Shown here in pieces: positions 1 to 12,247 of a stretch of DNA of 64,000 nt. Every line of letters begins with the position of its first letter. The first letter of the stretch is position 1. The position numbers and the translations under genes are program-made. The DNA is from Diphasiastrum complanatum (taxonomy: Eukaryota > Streptophyta > Lycopodiopsida > Lycopodiales > Lycopodiaceae): positions 38,278,036 through 38,342,035 of the forward strand of contig CM055106.1 of assembly GCA_029204225.1 (NCBI GenBank), written 5' to 3'. The notes below the pieces were generated by a model. That model searched no databases, was not told the DNA's origin, and worked only from the letters and a program-made list of their open reading frames with translations.

Positions 1-1
1 A

Positions 2-1311
2 AAGCCTGATCTATCATACGTACAAGTGTTCGGATGTGCAGCATACAAGCACATTCCAAAAGAAAAAAGAAGCAAGCTCGATCACAAATCAGAGAAAACG
101 ATCATGGTTGGCTATTCGAACGGAACACAAGTGTAGAGGCTCTACGATCCAACCACGAAAAAGGTTGTTTTGAGCAGAGATGTGAAGTTCTATGAGTCCA
201 CATTTTCTAGACTGAAAGACGAAAGAGGCCATCAGATCTTCACACTGCTGCCTATTCAAGAGGGAGATCGAGGGCACACATCAAATCAGAATGTAGAGCC
301 ACAAACTCCAGAGCACCAAGAAGCAGAAGATCAAACCCAAGAACAAGAAATGTTCGAGCAGTGACAAAACGAACCTAGAAGGTCAACAAGACAGAGAAGA
401 CCTCCAGACTGTTACTCTGACAATCTTCAGTGGAGCGAAGACACATAGTTCAAGTACTGCAGCTTCATTGAAGAGCCCACAACATATCAAGAAACTATCC
501 AGAGTCCAGAGCGAGAATTCTAGAAGCAGACAATGTCAGAGGGGATCAAGTCGATAGGCGAAACGAGGCATGGACATTAGAGCCACTGCCAGAAAACAGG
601 AGGAAAATAGTTGCTTACAAGTGGGTTTACAAGAAAAAGATGAAATCAGATGGCACCATTGGCCGCTACAAGGCAAGGCTTGTCGCGAAGGGCTATACGC
701 AGAGATATGGTGTTGATTATTTTGACACATATTCATCGATGGTCAAGATGACAAGCATACGACTACTCCTTGCATACGCCACACAGCAGAATCTGGAAAT
801 TCACCAAATTGATGTGAAACCAGTCTTTCTCCACGAAAATCTAGAGGAGAAAATCTTCATTAAGCAACCTGAAGGTCTTGAAGACCCCGACAATCGACAA
901 TATGTCTGTTGGTTGCAAAGATGCATATATGGTCTAAAACAGGCATCACGAGCTTAGTATAAGAAGCTCGATGGTCTTCTGAAGTCTCTAGACTTCAATC
1001 CTACACAACCGGACTGTAATGTCTACACAAAAAGAGTAGGAAAAGATTTTGTGATACTGATTATCTTCGTGGATGATTCCTTAATGATAGAAAATTTCTT
1101 GATGCTGATCAAAGACACGAAGAGTCAGATTTCTCATAGTTATGAAATCACAGATCTTGGAGAAACAACGAAATGCCTCGGGCTGGAGATCAGAAGAGAT
1201 CGAACAAAGGGTGAAATGCACTTGAGTCAGTTAGAATATGCCAAAAAGGTGCTCAAACAGTACCACATGATGGACTGCAAAGAGAAGGCTACACCAATGA
1301 TAGCTGGAGCC
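2..1311 (+). pseudogene. Ty1/copia pol fragment, family A (integrase tail to RT)
   Basis: Degenerate copia polyprotein entering from the left edge. The frame starting at base 2 reads the end of the integrase (VFGCAAYKHIPKEKRSKL) and the integrase-RT spacer. From about base 600 a different frame reads the reverse transcriptase palm with catalytic box FVDD at 1066-1077. In-frame stops occur at 134, 362, 446 and 521, with a frameshift between about 540 and 640 and a Trp-to-stop change at 955. By eye it is closely similar to the minus-strand element at 58182-63293, so both belong to one family. Homology ends abruptly at about 1311, inside the RT-RNase H connection, where gypsy sequence of opposite strand begins. 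It is a dead fragment. The copia assignment is firm. Confidence 0.9.
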
Positions 1312-2332
1312 ATCTGGTGATTCTCCCTGTGTTGCAAGTTTTGTTAATGAGATAGAGCAAGGATTGATGGTTCGTATAAAAAGCAAAATGTGTGGCCATC
1401 AGGTAGTGTCAAAATTTCTTAACCGCATAGATCGTTGCCAGTGCTTCCCGCTCTGTGATTGAATAATTCATCTCTGTATAATTGAGCTATCGGCTTGCAA
1501 ATCGGATTGGATAATCCTTTTTGTGTTCTCCTGGCTGGGTTAAGACTACACTAACTGCATACTTTGATGCATCCGTATGCACATGAAACTCAATGGTCCA
1601 ATTGGGTGGACGTAAGATTGGTGTTGAAACCAATGCATCTTTCAGTTTTTGGAAAGCCTTTAGGGCTTTCTCGTTCCAATGTGAATCCGTTGTGAGTTTG
1701 TAAATTGGTCGGGCTAACTCCGCAAAGTCCAGAATGAAGATCCTATAATAGTTAGCATGACCCATGAAGATGTAGACTTCACGGATTGTCCCTGGCGGTG
1801 GTAGATCAACAATGATTCTAATCTTTGATAGGTCTATGGCGATCCTGTGTCTAGATACTATATGGCCGAGAATCAAGCCATGTGTAACCCAAAATTGACA
1901 TTTTTCTAGATTCAAGGAGATCTAAAATCTATGGCATTTTTGTAGCACCTTCTCCAAATTGGATAAGTGTTCTGAGTCTGGTCCATGCATGCACAGATCA
2001 TCCAAGAAAATTTCTAGAAACTTCTGCAAATACTCTTTGAATGCCACCTACATAACACGTTGGAAGGTTCTGAACAACATCACCTTATAGGCATAGGTTC
2101 CCCATTCCGTGGCGAATGTTGTCTTATGCTGGTCTTGGGGTGCTATCTTCACCTGATTGTAACCGCTGAAGCCATCTAAAAAACTGTAGGCTTCGGCCCC
2201 AGCTACTCTACCAAGGATACTTTCCGTAAAGGGTAAAAAAAATGATCCTTTTTTATGACTGTATTTAGCGCCTTCAGATTCACACAAATTCACATTTTGC
2301 CATTCTGTACTATAACTATCGACGATACCCAT
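1312..2332 (-). pseudogene. gypsy reverse transcriptase and RNase H fragment
   Basis: The RT fingers and palm lie in 2048-2332 with the landmark FLDGFSGYNQVKIAP. The catalytic box appears as FLDD at 1997-2008. The thumb and the start of RNase H follow in 1487-1915 (LEKCQFWVTHGLILGHIV, then HTDASKYAVSVVL with the first RNase H aspartate). A further RNase H piece with an ERE motif lies at about 1320-1480, where the expected second Asp reads Asn (TNHQSL). The segment before FQRVM has lost several residues, and stops separate the pieces. Homology ends at 1312. Confidence 0.85.
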
Positions 2333-2754
2333 TCTGTGTGCTCGATTTCATAAATAAAATCTACATCTAACAGCTTCTACAACTCATGTTTGATCAGCTT
2401 CGTATAGTTCGGGTTGCAGCGGTAGTAATGACTCACCTTGGGGACTGCTCCATCCACCAAGAATATGGTGCCCTTCAGATCACTGTAACTCTAGACAAAA
2501 CAGTCTTTATACTCCACCAACAATGATTGTAGTCTCTTGAATTGTGTGGGCATTAACTGCTCTCCCACATGTACTATCTTTTCTTCTTCACCTGGCTCGG
2601 CAAGGTTCATTGGCAGTATTCGCGTAGGTCCCTCAAAGACTTGTTGCGCTGGTGCCTGATTTTGATCAGGTTATTACTGTGCTTGCGACATCGTAATTAT
2701 TATGTCGTCCAAGGTATAATTCTTGAAAGTCTCAGACATCTTGTGAACTGGAGC

Positions 2755-3321
2755 TCATCGAGATTCCTCTTTTAGCATATTGATCTTAGCCCGACTGGTC
2801 ATCTTTTGATTTTCTGTCATCTGAGTAGAAGATGACACTGTATTCAAGTCCATCTTGATTGACTTCAAGGAATCCAACACCTTCTTTTTGTCCTTTTTTG
2901 TCATATTGTTGGATTCGCCCTTGTTGTCTTTCATCGGAACTGGCGTGACATTTGCCTCATGGTTGCGAATATCGACATCCACTGTAGCTATAGCCTCTTC
3001 AGATAGATCACTCCATCGGATCACCTGGTTGTAGCATTGCTTCAACTAATTCTTCTTGTTTGTAGGTGCCCTTGGTGGATCGATCCTTGAGACTTTCACT
3101 ATAGCAGACTTTTGCGACGGTTGAGTTGGTACTTTCTTGATTCCGTAACGATTTGGGTCCATGTGTTGTAAGACCTGCTCATCAGTCAGCTCAATCTCCT
3201 TATTATAAGTTAGAGCATGTTGCCAAGGAACTAAATCATCGTCCACTGGTTTCTCAATAGGTTCCATTGACAACCATGCTACATTTATCATATTTACCCC
3301 AAATGTGATTGGTGTGTCCAT
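2755..3321 (-). pseudogene. gypsy protease-RT linker
   Basis: Two adjacent minus-strand open stretches, 3046-3321 and 2755-3045, are separated only by one in-frame stop and lie between the protease and RT parts of the gypsy remnant. They are rich in charged residues, with a Lys/Asp-rich stretch in the second part. I recognise no domain. Position, strand and shared frame make them the linker that gypsy elements of this type carry between protease and RT. Confidence 0.5.
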
Positions 3322-3366
3322 AGTGTATTACTTGGGTGAATATGTGCTGGGTTTAGGATCTGATTC

Positions 3367-4224
3367 TTATTGACATGCCCGACAGTCAATAGTTGCTAAT
3401 GCATCCGTCCATCTCACGACATCCGTCTCTGAATCATAGTGACCACCCTTGGCTGGCCTTGGGCGATCAATCGTGTGATCTGTCATGGCTGATCCGTCAT
3501 CAGCTTTGGGTGCAATACGGTTCACCAACCGTGTGTTTGGATCAACCTTTACAGCCTGCTCTCTATTCTCAAAGGTGAGTTTCCCCATGTCCCAATTGTG
3601 TACTACTTGCGCAGTTCTCAACCATGGTCTTCCCAGTAAAAAACGATATGCAATGGGAGATTCAGGTATATCCATGACTACAAAAGTGATCACAAACTGC
3701 ATGCCTGCTATTTTTACAAGGATATTGGCAACTACACCCTTTGGTTTTACACAAGATTGATCCGCTAGTTTGATGGCAAATCTTGCTAGCTTCAACCCTT
3801 GTTGATCCCATTTTTCATATAAAGTAGTGGAGATCAAATTGACACCTGATCCTCCATCTACTCCTACTGCCTTGTCATCGTATCTCATGATGTTGTATTC
3901 TTCACTTTCCCACGCTGCCCCAATGTGGAGGGCGTTACTTGTTTCTTCATAGCCCGTACAATATAGGGGCTCAGGCGTTACTGGCTCCTCGTCTGTTTTG
4001 GCCCATTCATCCAAAAGGCTTTTAGCCTGTGGCGCAATCCGCAATAATTTCCCGAGAGGTAAACTAACACGGCTCGTCAGTAAGATTGTGAGCCTTTCAG
4101 TGCATGGTCCCTCGGGCTCCACCATGTGAAAAGGTGGTTCATGACGATGCAACCGATCATTCTGATAAGTGCGCAATGGTGAGCCCATTTGCGGTTCCCG
4201 TTTGTCATCAGCTGGAGGTTCCAT
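3367..4224 (-). pseudogene. gypsy aspartic protease region
   Basis: An open stretch of 285 codons. The centre carries the retropepsin signature VDGGSGVN at 3838-3861, about 25 residues after an acidic segment, followed by the flap region and the second conserved segment LLGRPWL. This is the dimeric aspartic protease that processes the gypsy polyprotein. The first part of the frame is a gag-protease linker, and the part after GRPWL is a spacer leading to RT. The catalytic Asp is kept, but the flanking frames are broken, so no functional polyprotein can be made. Confidence 0.8.
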
Positions 4225-4499
4225 AGGATTGTCCCTTTCTTGCTCTTTTTCCTCCGTTTGTGCTCTTTGTACCCAGTGTCATATTTTTAGGTACTGTCTT
4301 CTTTCTTCCCTCACATTCGGATATGGCGCTGAAGTTGAGGGTTGGTCATCAGTGACCGATGGTGCTGGCAAGGGAGCCACTTCCTTCCTCTTCTATGCTC
4401 GCGTAATGGCTAACACAGGAGCATGGAGTTGTTGCCCTTCTGGTGGCATCCCTACTGGAACTACTGGCTGTTGTATTGCGATGAAGTTTAGTGGTGCAC

Positions 4500-4945
4500 T
4501 GGTTCTAGGTCTCAATGGACAATTCTTGAAGCAGTGTCCATAACCGCATTCTCGGCAGAAGGATGTATATTGTCCTTTGTAAGGACATTCTGCAATTATG
4601 TGTCCTTCGCCACATCCGTAGCAGCCGTAGTCCTTCCGCCTTGACGGTGAGTTTGAGCTGCATAGGCTACAAAATACTCATTTATGACAGGATCCATAAA
4701 TGGTTCATCTGGTTCATACCATTGTTGCTGCTCAGGTTGAGGTGGTACTTGCATCTCTGGTTTCGCTGCTGTCAGGTTTACATGAGCCACTTGTTGATTG
4801 ACTGGTCCTGGTGGTGCAGGTAAGGCCATACGCTGTTGTTGATTTGGTGTGCCATACCTCGGTGCCACGTTTGGTGCCTCTTGATGATATGGATAAGAAG
4901 TTTGATAAGGACTCCTCTTCTGTTGAACAATCCGGGCATTAAACG
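4500..4945 (-). pseudogene. gypsy gag C-terminal part with two zinc knuckles
   Basis: A proline/glutamine-rich segment is followed by two closely spaced Cys/His knuckles at roughly 4530-4610. The knuckles read CYGCGEGHIIAEC and CRECGYGHCFKNC, both CX2CX3HX4C, one residue shorter than the usual CX2CX4HX4C. They would bind nucleic acid during RNA packaging. The knuckles are one frame away from the proline-rich part, so a frameshift lies at about 4620. The upstream end at 4945 is an insertion junction: sequence beyond it belongs to a copia LTR, so the N-terminal residues of the long open frame running to 5135 are not gag. Confidence 0.75.
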
Positions 4946-5594
4946 TGATGAAAAAAATATTTTGCAGTCGCGAAACAGTCGCAAAAGCGAAGCAACCACA
5001 ATTCAACGCAGTTCGGATGGAGTTCAGATGCGTTCGCTGGACACTGCCAGCTGAATCACTCCTACAGTCCTCCAGAATGTAGTCAGGCACTGCTGATCTA
5101 TGCTTGTAAATTAATGTAGCATTCAACAAATTCAACCGATGTCTGGAATTAAATGAGTAGGAGAATCAGACACACAAATAACAGCAGACACATTTGCATT
5201 CAAGATCATACAGCACAATGGCTACAAGATCATTGATTTTCTCTGATTCTTCGATCACTGCATGAAGACCCACGTAGTGCGTTGGCGTGAGAGGAGTACA
5301 GTATTCTCACAAGTGGATGTCTCGTTTACTAGCGGACTTATGGATCTCTATGGATCCTGATCACAGAATTCGTCTCGCAAGCAGGCAAACTTGTTGTCTG
5401 TATTTCGTCTTGATTGCTTACTAGCATCAGACTACCTTTCTGTATCTTCTTATTTCAAGTATCATCCAGTAAGTATATAGTCGTTCTATGTAACTTTAAG
5501 ATTAGAGTGATTAAACATCTACAACTAATCAAAAAATTATAAGAGCGGTAGATTAGCCACGACCTAGAGTGTATCTGCTGATGTCATGCCATCA
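4946..5594 (-). repeat. 3' LTR of minus-strand copia element
   Basis: A 649-bp segment bounded by TGATG at 4946 and CATCA at 5594. It sits exactly between an interrupted gypsy gag (left) and the end of a copia pol reading frame (right), where a 3' LTR must lie for a minus-strand element. The stop of the pol-proximal frame overlaps the LTR edge. No matching 5' LTR was found to the right, so target duplication cannot be tested. Boundaries rest on the terminal inverted bases and the junction with gag. Confidence 0.6.
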
Positions 5595-5785
5595 GATTAG
5601 ACATCTGTACTTCTGGGTACTTATATGATCTTGCTGGTGCTCTTTGGAGCGTGAGGGCAGAAAGGGTTTCGCGATGTTTTTGTGTCGCGTCGTTGGTTTC
5701 GTTTCCGTCATCTGACTTTCTTGTGTTGGACCGCAAAAGATTCTCGTTCGCGAATCTTTCGTGTTCGTGTCTTTTCGTCAAGTGT

Positions 5786-6410
5786 TCACAAAACTTTCAT
5801 GCTTTGTGTCTCTTGACTTTCATGTTCGCGAACATCTTTGTCAGGCAGAGGGATGAAAGCTAGCAAAGCTTTGTAAATAGAAACGTTTTGTTTCTTCAGC
5901 TCCCTCTCAAAGCATGATAGCTTTACGATTCCGAGATTGCTCCTCTGTCTCTCAAAGAGTCCTTTGTCTAGGGCTTTGGTGAATATGTCAGCAACCATGC
6001 CCTTCGTTCCAATGAAGGTGGTCTGCAGCATCTTATTTTCAATTAGATCTCTGATCAAGTGGTACTTGATCGCAATGTGCTTTGTTCTGGAATGGAACAC
6101 TGGATCTTTCGTCAGGTGTATTGCAGAGGTGTTGTCCATCTGCAAGACCAGAGGCTCGCTCCTTGTTTCGCCTAATTCGTTCAAGAACTACTTTAGCTAG
6201 ATTATCTCGTTGGCCATCTTTGCTGCTGCAACGTACTCTGCTTCTTTGGATGACTGGGCCACAATGGTCTGCTTTTGTTGACCAGAGAACTGCTACTCCT
6301 GATGCGATGGTGCATCCTCCTGAGACGCTCTTACAGTCATCCTTGAGGGAGGCCCAACTAGCATCACTATAGGAGAGCATCTTGAATCCTGCATCACAAC
6401 AATAGCACAA
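5786..6410 (-). pseudogene. copia RNase H domain
   Basis: Copia-type RNase H in two overlapping frames. The first part, in 6039-6410, reads SYSDASWASLKDD with the first catalytic Asp. The second part, in 5786-6184, contains QMDNTSAIHLTKDPVFHSRT and KHIAIKYHLIRDLI, the typical copia end with the third Asp and the His-rich terminus. A frameshift near 6200-6250 separates them. Upstream, the RT-RNase H connection is missing. The frame continues about 45 residues past RNase H and a further minus-strand open stretch (5584-5781) fills the space to the LTR. Confidence 0.85.
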
Positions 6411-6439
6411 GCCATAATCCCTCGTTAATGCAATCAGCT

Positions 6440-7283
6440 ACTCACTCCTACAAAGTATCAGAGTGTCATCCACGTACACAGCCACAATGATGATATGCCC
6501 ATCTGTAACTTTGACATATACATTGGAATTAGCCAACAAAGGCCTGAATCCTAATGATTTTAGGGCTTGATCTTTCTTCTTCTACCATTGTTGGGCTGAT
6601 TGTTTTAGACCGTAGATGCTTCTATGCATTCTGCATTCATAGTCGGGAAGTGAATTCGAGACATATTATGGGGGTTGATCCATATAGACCTCTTCATCTA
6701 ATTCGCCATGCAAGAAGGCTATCTTCTCATCCACAATGTGGATCCTGAGGTCAGAAGCTGCTGCGTATGCAAATAGCAGACATAGGGACGAATGTTTGAC
6801 AACAGGAGGGAAGGTCTTAGAGTAGTCAATACAATACCTCTGAGAAAATCCCTTCGCTACCAGTCTTGCCTTGTATTTCATCACATTTTCATCTTGTTCG
6901 TATTTGAGCTTGAAAACCCATTTGCATTTGACAGTTTTGCGCTTATGTGCTAATGGTTCCAACGTCCATACTTGATTCTTCCTCATGGACTCCATCTCTT
7001 CATTCATGGCCTGGATCCATCTGTCCTTCGCTAGACATTCAATCACATCCTTAAAAGTCTGTGGTTCGTGACTAAATCTGCAGAACTCTTCTGATGTGGA
7101 AGCTAAGCTGTCTGGCACATATCTTGCTGGAGCTCTTTGTGGTCTAGATGACCTTCTAGGAGAAACTCCTTGGACAATAATGCCTTTGTTTTTTTCTGTT
7201 CTGCTCGGTCCGAAACCATCATGGTTTACAGGTACTGTAGCAGTAGGGCTGCCTCTCGAATCTTTCGTCTTCTGATTCGTCAC
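6440..7283 (-). pseudogene. copia reverse transcriptase
   Basis: RT with the classical copia start (VWTLEPL, then KCKWVFKLKYEQDE and YKARLVAKGFSQRY) and AFLHGELDEEVYMDQPP at the end of the longest frame. After a stop at 6666 the palm continues in other frames to YVDD at 6465-6476. Between YVDD and the RNase H start only about 20 codons remain, so the thumb and connection, roughly 100 residues, have been deleted. This copy could not make an active RT. Confidence 0.85.
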
Positions 7284-8274
7284 TTGAATGAGAACCGACT
7301 CGAAAATCTTTGTTTTCGTGTTCGTTCTCTACTCCGTCTGTCATTGGCGGTAGGTCATAGTACTGCCTCTCCAGAACTTCGTAGATGACAGGATCATCAT
7401 TGGCCATTGTCTTGCCCTCATCAAATTTGACATCTCTCACTGTTTTCACAGTGTTCGTGTTTGGCATGTAGACTATGTAGTATGATGAATTGTTGTCATA
7501 ACCTACCAGAAATCCTTGCTCGGCTTTCTCATCAAGCTTCTTTCGAAGCTTATCAGGAATATGTGCATAAGCTGCATAGCCAAAGACTCTGACGTGAGAT
7601 AGGTTGGGCTTTCTACTCCACCATAGCTCGTGTGGTGTCGTGTGAGATACACCAAACTTACCTGTTCTATTTTGGATGTATGCGGTTGTAGCTACTGCTT
7701 CAACCCACGATACCCTTGGAGCCTTTGAGTAGGCCATCATGCATCTGGCTGCTTCCATCAGGGTTCTGTTCTTTCTTTCTGCAACACCATTGTGCTGTGG
7801 TGTGTAGGCTACAGTCCTTCTGTGAATGATGCCATGATCATTGCAGAAGTCAGTGAAGCGATTCGAGATGTATTCGCCACCTTGATCTGTCCTGATCTGC
7901 TTAACCTTGTTACTTGTACATCTCTCAGTCCAATTCACATATTCTGTGAATTTATCAAGTGCTTCAGATTTATTTTGAATAAAATACACTCTGACAAATT
8001 TACTATAGTCATCAATGAAGGTTATATAATACTTTGAACCTCCTACTGAGATCACATTGAATGGTCCGCAGATGTCAGAATGCACTAACTCCAGAATCTT
8101 GGTCATTCTATAGGAGTCTTTGATGAATGGAGTGTGTGACATCTTGCCCTTCAAACATGCATCATAGGTGGTCGAAGTAGTTGCAAATTCGAGATGCTGA
8201 CCCCTGTTATCGCTCCATGATGGCTTGCTTGGTAAAGTGCCATTGAGTTCATGTGACAGAGTCTTTTGTGTCAC
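7219..8274 (-). pseudogene. copia integrase
   Basis: A 351-codon open stretch holding the complete integrase core. The three catalytic residues are visible: Asp in LVHSDICGPF, Asp in IRTDQGGEYI and Glu in NGVAERKNRT, followed by the conserved VFGYAAYAHIP and FLVGYDNNS segments. An N-terminal zinc-binding His/Cys part is degraded. It inserted element cDNA into the genome. It is the best preserved domain of this element, overlaps the RT-side frame by about 60 bp in a different phase, and lies in frame-shifted order after the protease part. Confidence 0.88.
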
Positions 8275-8660
8275 AAAGTGTCTGGCGAGTCATCATGAGT
8301 CTGATGCACCTGATCTGCAGGTAGGCGTACATTCAGATGATATAGGTTTCCTTTCCTTCTTCCTTGAGTGATCAATGTACTGGTACTGGCATCAATCACG
8401 TTGCATGCTTCGTTAGAAAATGTCACATGCATCCCTGCATCTGCTATTCTTGCTACAGAAAGCAAGTCTTGCTGCAGTGTAGGCACGAACAGAACATCTT
8501 CGAGTCGTCTGTCTCTATCGTTGGTGTTGAGCCATAGTGAACTAATACCGTTCACTTGATGCTTAGATCCATCTCCAAGAACTATGGATCTTGAAGGATC
8601 TACACTTTTGAAATCAGACATTATTCGTCTTGATGTCACAAAGTTAGAGTTCAAATAACA
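8271..8660 (-). pseudogene. copia protease end and GAG-pre-integrase region
   Basis: An open stretch of 127 codons reads RSIVLGDGSKHQVNGISSL, then a DVLFVPTLQQDLLSVARI segment and a short GAG-pre-integrase-like part. This matches the second half of copia protease plus the region preceding integrase. The DSG active-site motif that should lie just upstream is not readable: the sequence there gives LNSNFVTSRR. At 8660 the coding character stops and AT-rich DNA begins, so gag and the protease active site are lost or displaced. Confidence 0.75.
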
Positions 8661-10560
8661 AATCTCAATTTTAACTCCACCAATTGATCAAGAATCACTC
8701 ATCATCTTAAGAATCATCATATTTCCATATAATCATCTACTGACCTTTAAGTATCAATTTATGATCCGTAAATCATAAAGATTTAGAATCTTATGATTCG
8801 TCAATCATAATCTATCAGATTCTAAACCCATACTTAATCATTTAGAGATACTGGAGTATATGCACAACATACCACTCATGAAATATAAGAAACATTCTAA
8901 AATCTTTTCCACAAGGAAAATTACTGGATTCCAAGAATATTCTTCCACTTCAATTCTTAACCAGATTATGAGTTCCAAATTCTACAATCAATCAAGTGAT
9001 TAAAGACCAATATAACATTTGTCTTTAACAATAATAAACTTTATACAATCACCTAGAACCACATCTAGAGATTATAAAGTTCTATTGAATTCCAACTGAA
9101 TTCAGTGGTTATCCTTGATATTAGTTAGACTCTGTCATCCAATATATGTATATGAGCTCACTAGGATATAGTCAATAATTTAGGATATTTCTCCTTCAAG
9201 AAATATTCTATATCAATCTTCTATATTCTATGCACAGTTCTCAAGAGTAATCCAATTACTCAAGTTAATTGTAAATTATTTAGAAATCTTAAATGTCTAG
9301 TTGTATATCTCAATTATACATGTATAACACCACATTTAGATCTTCTTCCAAACCATAAATAAGTTAATGAATTATCTTTTTCACAAAAAGAGACATTAAC
9401 CTGCAAGTAACTATTCCACACATTACTTGTTCATATGTCTATGTACTCTGACTAGTTTAAGTATACAATATAAACTCAGTACATAGGAAACACATAGTAG
9501 ATCCACAAGATTAAGATGTACATAAGCAACTTATCCAACTATGTTCCTATACATAAACATAGGCTATAAAATGACAAATATCCACAATCTGCATATGTTA
9601 CACACATAATTCACTGAGAATCTTGCAACTCAGCTACTAAAGAACTCTATTTCTCATGAGTAAATAACATATATGAGAAATCTTTGAAGTGAATAACTCT
9701 ACATCACAAGTTTTCTAACCATCTACCTCTTATTAACAAATTTTTTTCTACAAATCAGCCTACAACAGATCTTAGCGTACAAACCAAGATTAGGCTAACT
9801 CATACAGACATCTTCGGACATAGAGTTAAGATTAAAGCTTTATTGCACTGATCCAATCCATAACAAAATGGTACTTGGTAATAATCAATGAATCTTAATT
9901 TAATCTTTATCAATACTTCCCATATTAATAAATATCTCACAGCTCAATAACCCCAAACCTCATCTAGTTCCAGATTACTCAAAATAATCACTTAGAGAGT
10001 TTGTCTATTTCAAACTGGATAGTTCTACCATTGCACACATAAAAGATTTTTTTCCAAAATCAATGCAGCTGGCTGATTCCTCAAAAGACTTATTCCTATC
10101 TTTTCTTCCCCCCTTTTAAAAAAGAAATTTCATAATTTCAATTTAAACGTTCCCAGGAGACAATGTATAAGATATCAAAAATTCAAAAAAGTCAATAATG
10201 AGTATCCAATACTATTACAAACAAGACTTTTTTCTCAAAATTGTAGAATATCTTATCCTGAATGATAGAAATATTAACTCTCAATAATCAACTATCAAAT
10301 AGAGACTAACGTTAGGGTTTAGGAAACTTAAGTTCCGAGCCATATTCAAAAATCTTATATGGAAGTACAATTTCATATAATTATAATAGTCCTTCAGAAC
10401 AGAGTTCTACACTGGAAGGAATTATATGAATCTCAATCCAATTGTCATGTAATAAGAAATTCCTAAAGAGTAGAGGTCTAATAAAATAGAAAAATAGATG
10501 TAAGGGCTTCCATATTTTGTAATTAATGAGATACCATTTAGGGATCGATCTATATCTCAT
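8661..10560. other. AT-rich stretch without recognised gene
   Basis: About 1.9 kb of AT-rich sequence with only short open frames. It lies between a copia protease end (8660) and a copia gag start (10724) on the same strand, so it may be an insertion inside one older copia element or a deletion scar filled by unrelated DNA. I found no domain, terminal repeats or target duplication. Confidence 0.4.
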
Positions 10561-10724
10561 AATTTCCAAAATACTTTTGAGAAGTTCATTGGTAACATTC
10601 ATCTTAATCATGTGTAGAGATTTCTTTGCTCTCTTGTCATACCTCACTTGATCTTCCAAGTAGAATAGTTGATTGAGGTAAGCCTATCATTGCTCTCCAA
10701 CATAGATCCACCACTTGTAGCCAT
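10561..10724 (-). pseudogene. copia gag N-terminal fragment
   Basis: Minus-strand translation from the ATG at 10722-10724 begins MATSGGSMLESNDRLTS and continues INYSTWKIK, the usual start of copia gag. A stop and frameshift follow at about 10655, after which KRAKKSLHMIKMNVTNELL reads the next gag segment. Coding similarity fades at about 10560. It may belong to the same element as the pol remnant at 5786-8660 and to the LTR at 12248-12985, but the spacing is large and this is not proven. Confidence 0.6.
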
Positions 10725-12235
10725 ATTAAAGTGACCTGATCTTCTTCTTTCAACCTGTTCCAATGCACAAATCACTCTCTTGAATGTCAACAAATGAACT
10801 CAAGAAGAAATCACAAAGATATGGAACCTCTCAAATCTCTTCTAGCACTCTAACTAGAAAATCAACACATAGAATAGTGAAATCTTGATCAACCTATGAT
10901 CTATCCTCAATCTAATGATTCTTGCCACTTCCTAGGATTGAAACACACTCAAATGAAGTTCAGTTGTGAAGAATAAAAAACCATCCAACTTGTCTATAGG
11001 GGTTGATGAGGAAAATCATCTTGCTTGTGTAGTTACAAGTTGTAAATATCATTTTCTAGTATGTACAAACTTGAGTTACATGACATGCACAGTGTCTAGA
11101 TGGTCATATTCACTTTGTTCCATTGTATATATCAAAGGTATGTGAATTGAGCACGTGACCTTGTAGATCTAGGCGAGTTTGAGTTAGGTAGATCTAGATT
11201 TGATGGCATGCATAAAACTAGATGACATGCAAAATTAGTTAGAGTGCATGCATGCAACATGCAATCACTGCATGCAACATGCGAGTCAGTACACATGTTC
11301 TACACATGTCCAAGTCATCTAGGGAAGTTACATGCAAGACATGCAAGTACTATTTGACACATGCATGTAGTTTTGTAGGTTCATAGCTGAGAAATTGACA
11401 TTTGGCAAAGTAGGTAGTAGTTAGGTGCAAATTCAGCATGCAAGCTGTTAGGTGTCAATATGGTAATAGTTTATACTTGATTAGATGTATGGAATGCATT
11501 GAATGCAATGAGTACCATGAATTTTGGCTCCCCTATATATGTACATATCATTTTCATTCATAATTAATGATGAATCAAGCTTTGGTAATGTCATAATGTC
11601 AAAATTGGATCTCATGCTATTTTTGCTTGTTTTGATACTCTCTCTCTAACTCGAGTAGAAGGTCTTCTTCATACATTATTTTGCTTATGTATTCTCTCTA
11701 TTTGTGAGGAATTAGTATTGCTTTGATCTGTAGCATTCTAGATTGTGCTCTAGCCTCAGATCCATTGGTAGATTGCAGGATTGCTCTACAGGTGTTCTGT
11801 GTGCCATCACAAAGCATGGTCAAGATCATTCACACATTTCTTGTGGATCCCCACATGTGTGAACTTGCTGGATTTTTCACATCAGTAACCTCACAAACTA
11901 GAGATCCAGTCAAAATTAGGGTTTTGACAAAATCACAAAAAATTGAATATCTCAAATTCTACATGCAATTTCTAGAAACTTGATATATCTTCTTGTAGAC
12001 TCCAATGGGACCTTCCTAATGCACCAAAAATCACTCAAATCTAGTAAACCAATTGTGAAATCGGAATTGATCAAGTATATAACCCTATATTGAGTTTTAA
12101 CCTTCAAAAGATCAATTCTACGCATGCAAAAATGTTGATTTTTGAGTAGAGATCAATCTATCATGCTCTAGCATTGGTAACTCCTCCAAATTCTTGCTAC
12201 AGATGGCTGATTCTTTCATAACCTGAAACACAATA
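10725..12235. other. Leader-like spacer rich in CATGCA/ATGCAT
   Basis: No gene recognised. The segment 11200-11360 is unusually rich in CATGCA and ATGCAT steps, and a TATA-like run (CCCTATATATGTAC) lies at about 11530. It sits between a copia gag start and a PBS/LTR on the minus strand, so part of it may be leader or LTR-derived sequence. Confidence 0.35.
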
Positions 12236-12247
12236 GCTTTGATACCA
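12236..12247 (-). other. Primer binding site, initiator-Met tRNA type
   Basis: Minus-strand reading is TGGTATCAAAGC, complementary to the 3' end of plant initiator-Met tRNA apart from one position, and directly adjacent to the LTR end at 12248. This is the standard copia arrangement. Confidence 0.65.

Larger units (their letters stand above)
1312..4945 (-). mobile_element. Ty3/gypsy retrotransposon remnant (gag end, protease, RT, RNase H)
   Basis: Read on the minus strand, the domain order is gag with zinc knuckles, aspartic protease, linker, RT, then RNase H, which is the gypsy order. The integrase is missing because the element is cut at about 1312 in the RNase H domain, next to a copia fragment. 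Its gag is cut at 4945 by the LTR of a minus-strand copia element. Neither gypsy LTR is recognisable. Stops and frameshifts separate all domains, so it is an old truncated copy. The protease style and long gag-protease linker suggest a Tat/Athila-like rather than chromovirus lineage, which is an inference only. Confidence 0.85.

Noticed and set aside
4937-5135. N-terminal 66 residues of the long gag-side open frame as gypsy gag
   Set aside because: This part lies inside the copia LTR (4946-5594). The frame is open across the insertion junction by chance.
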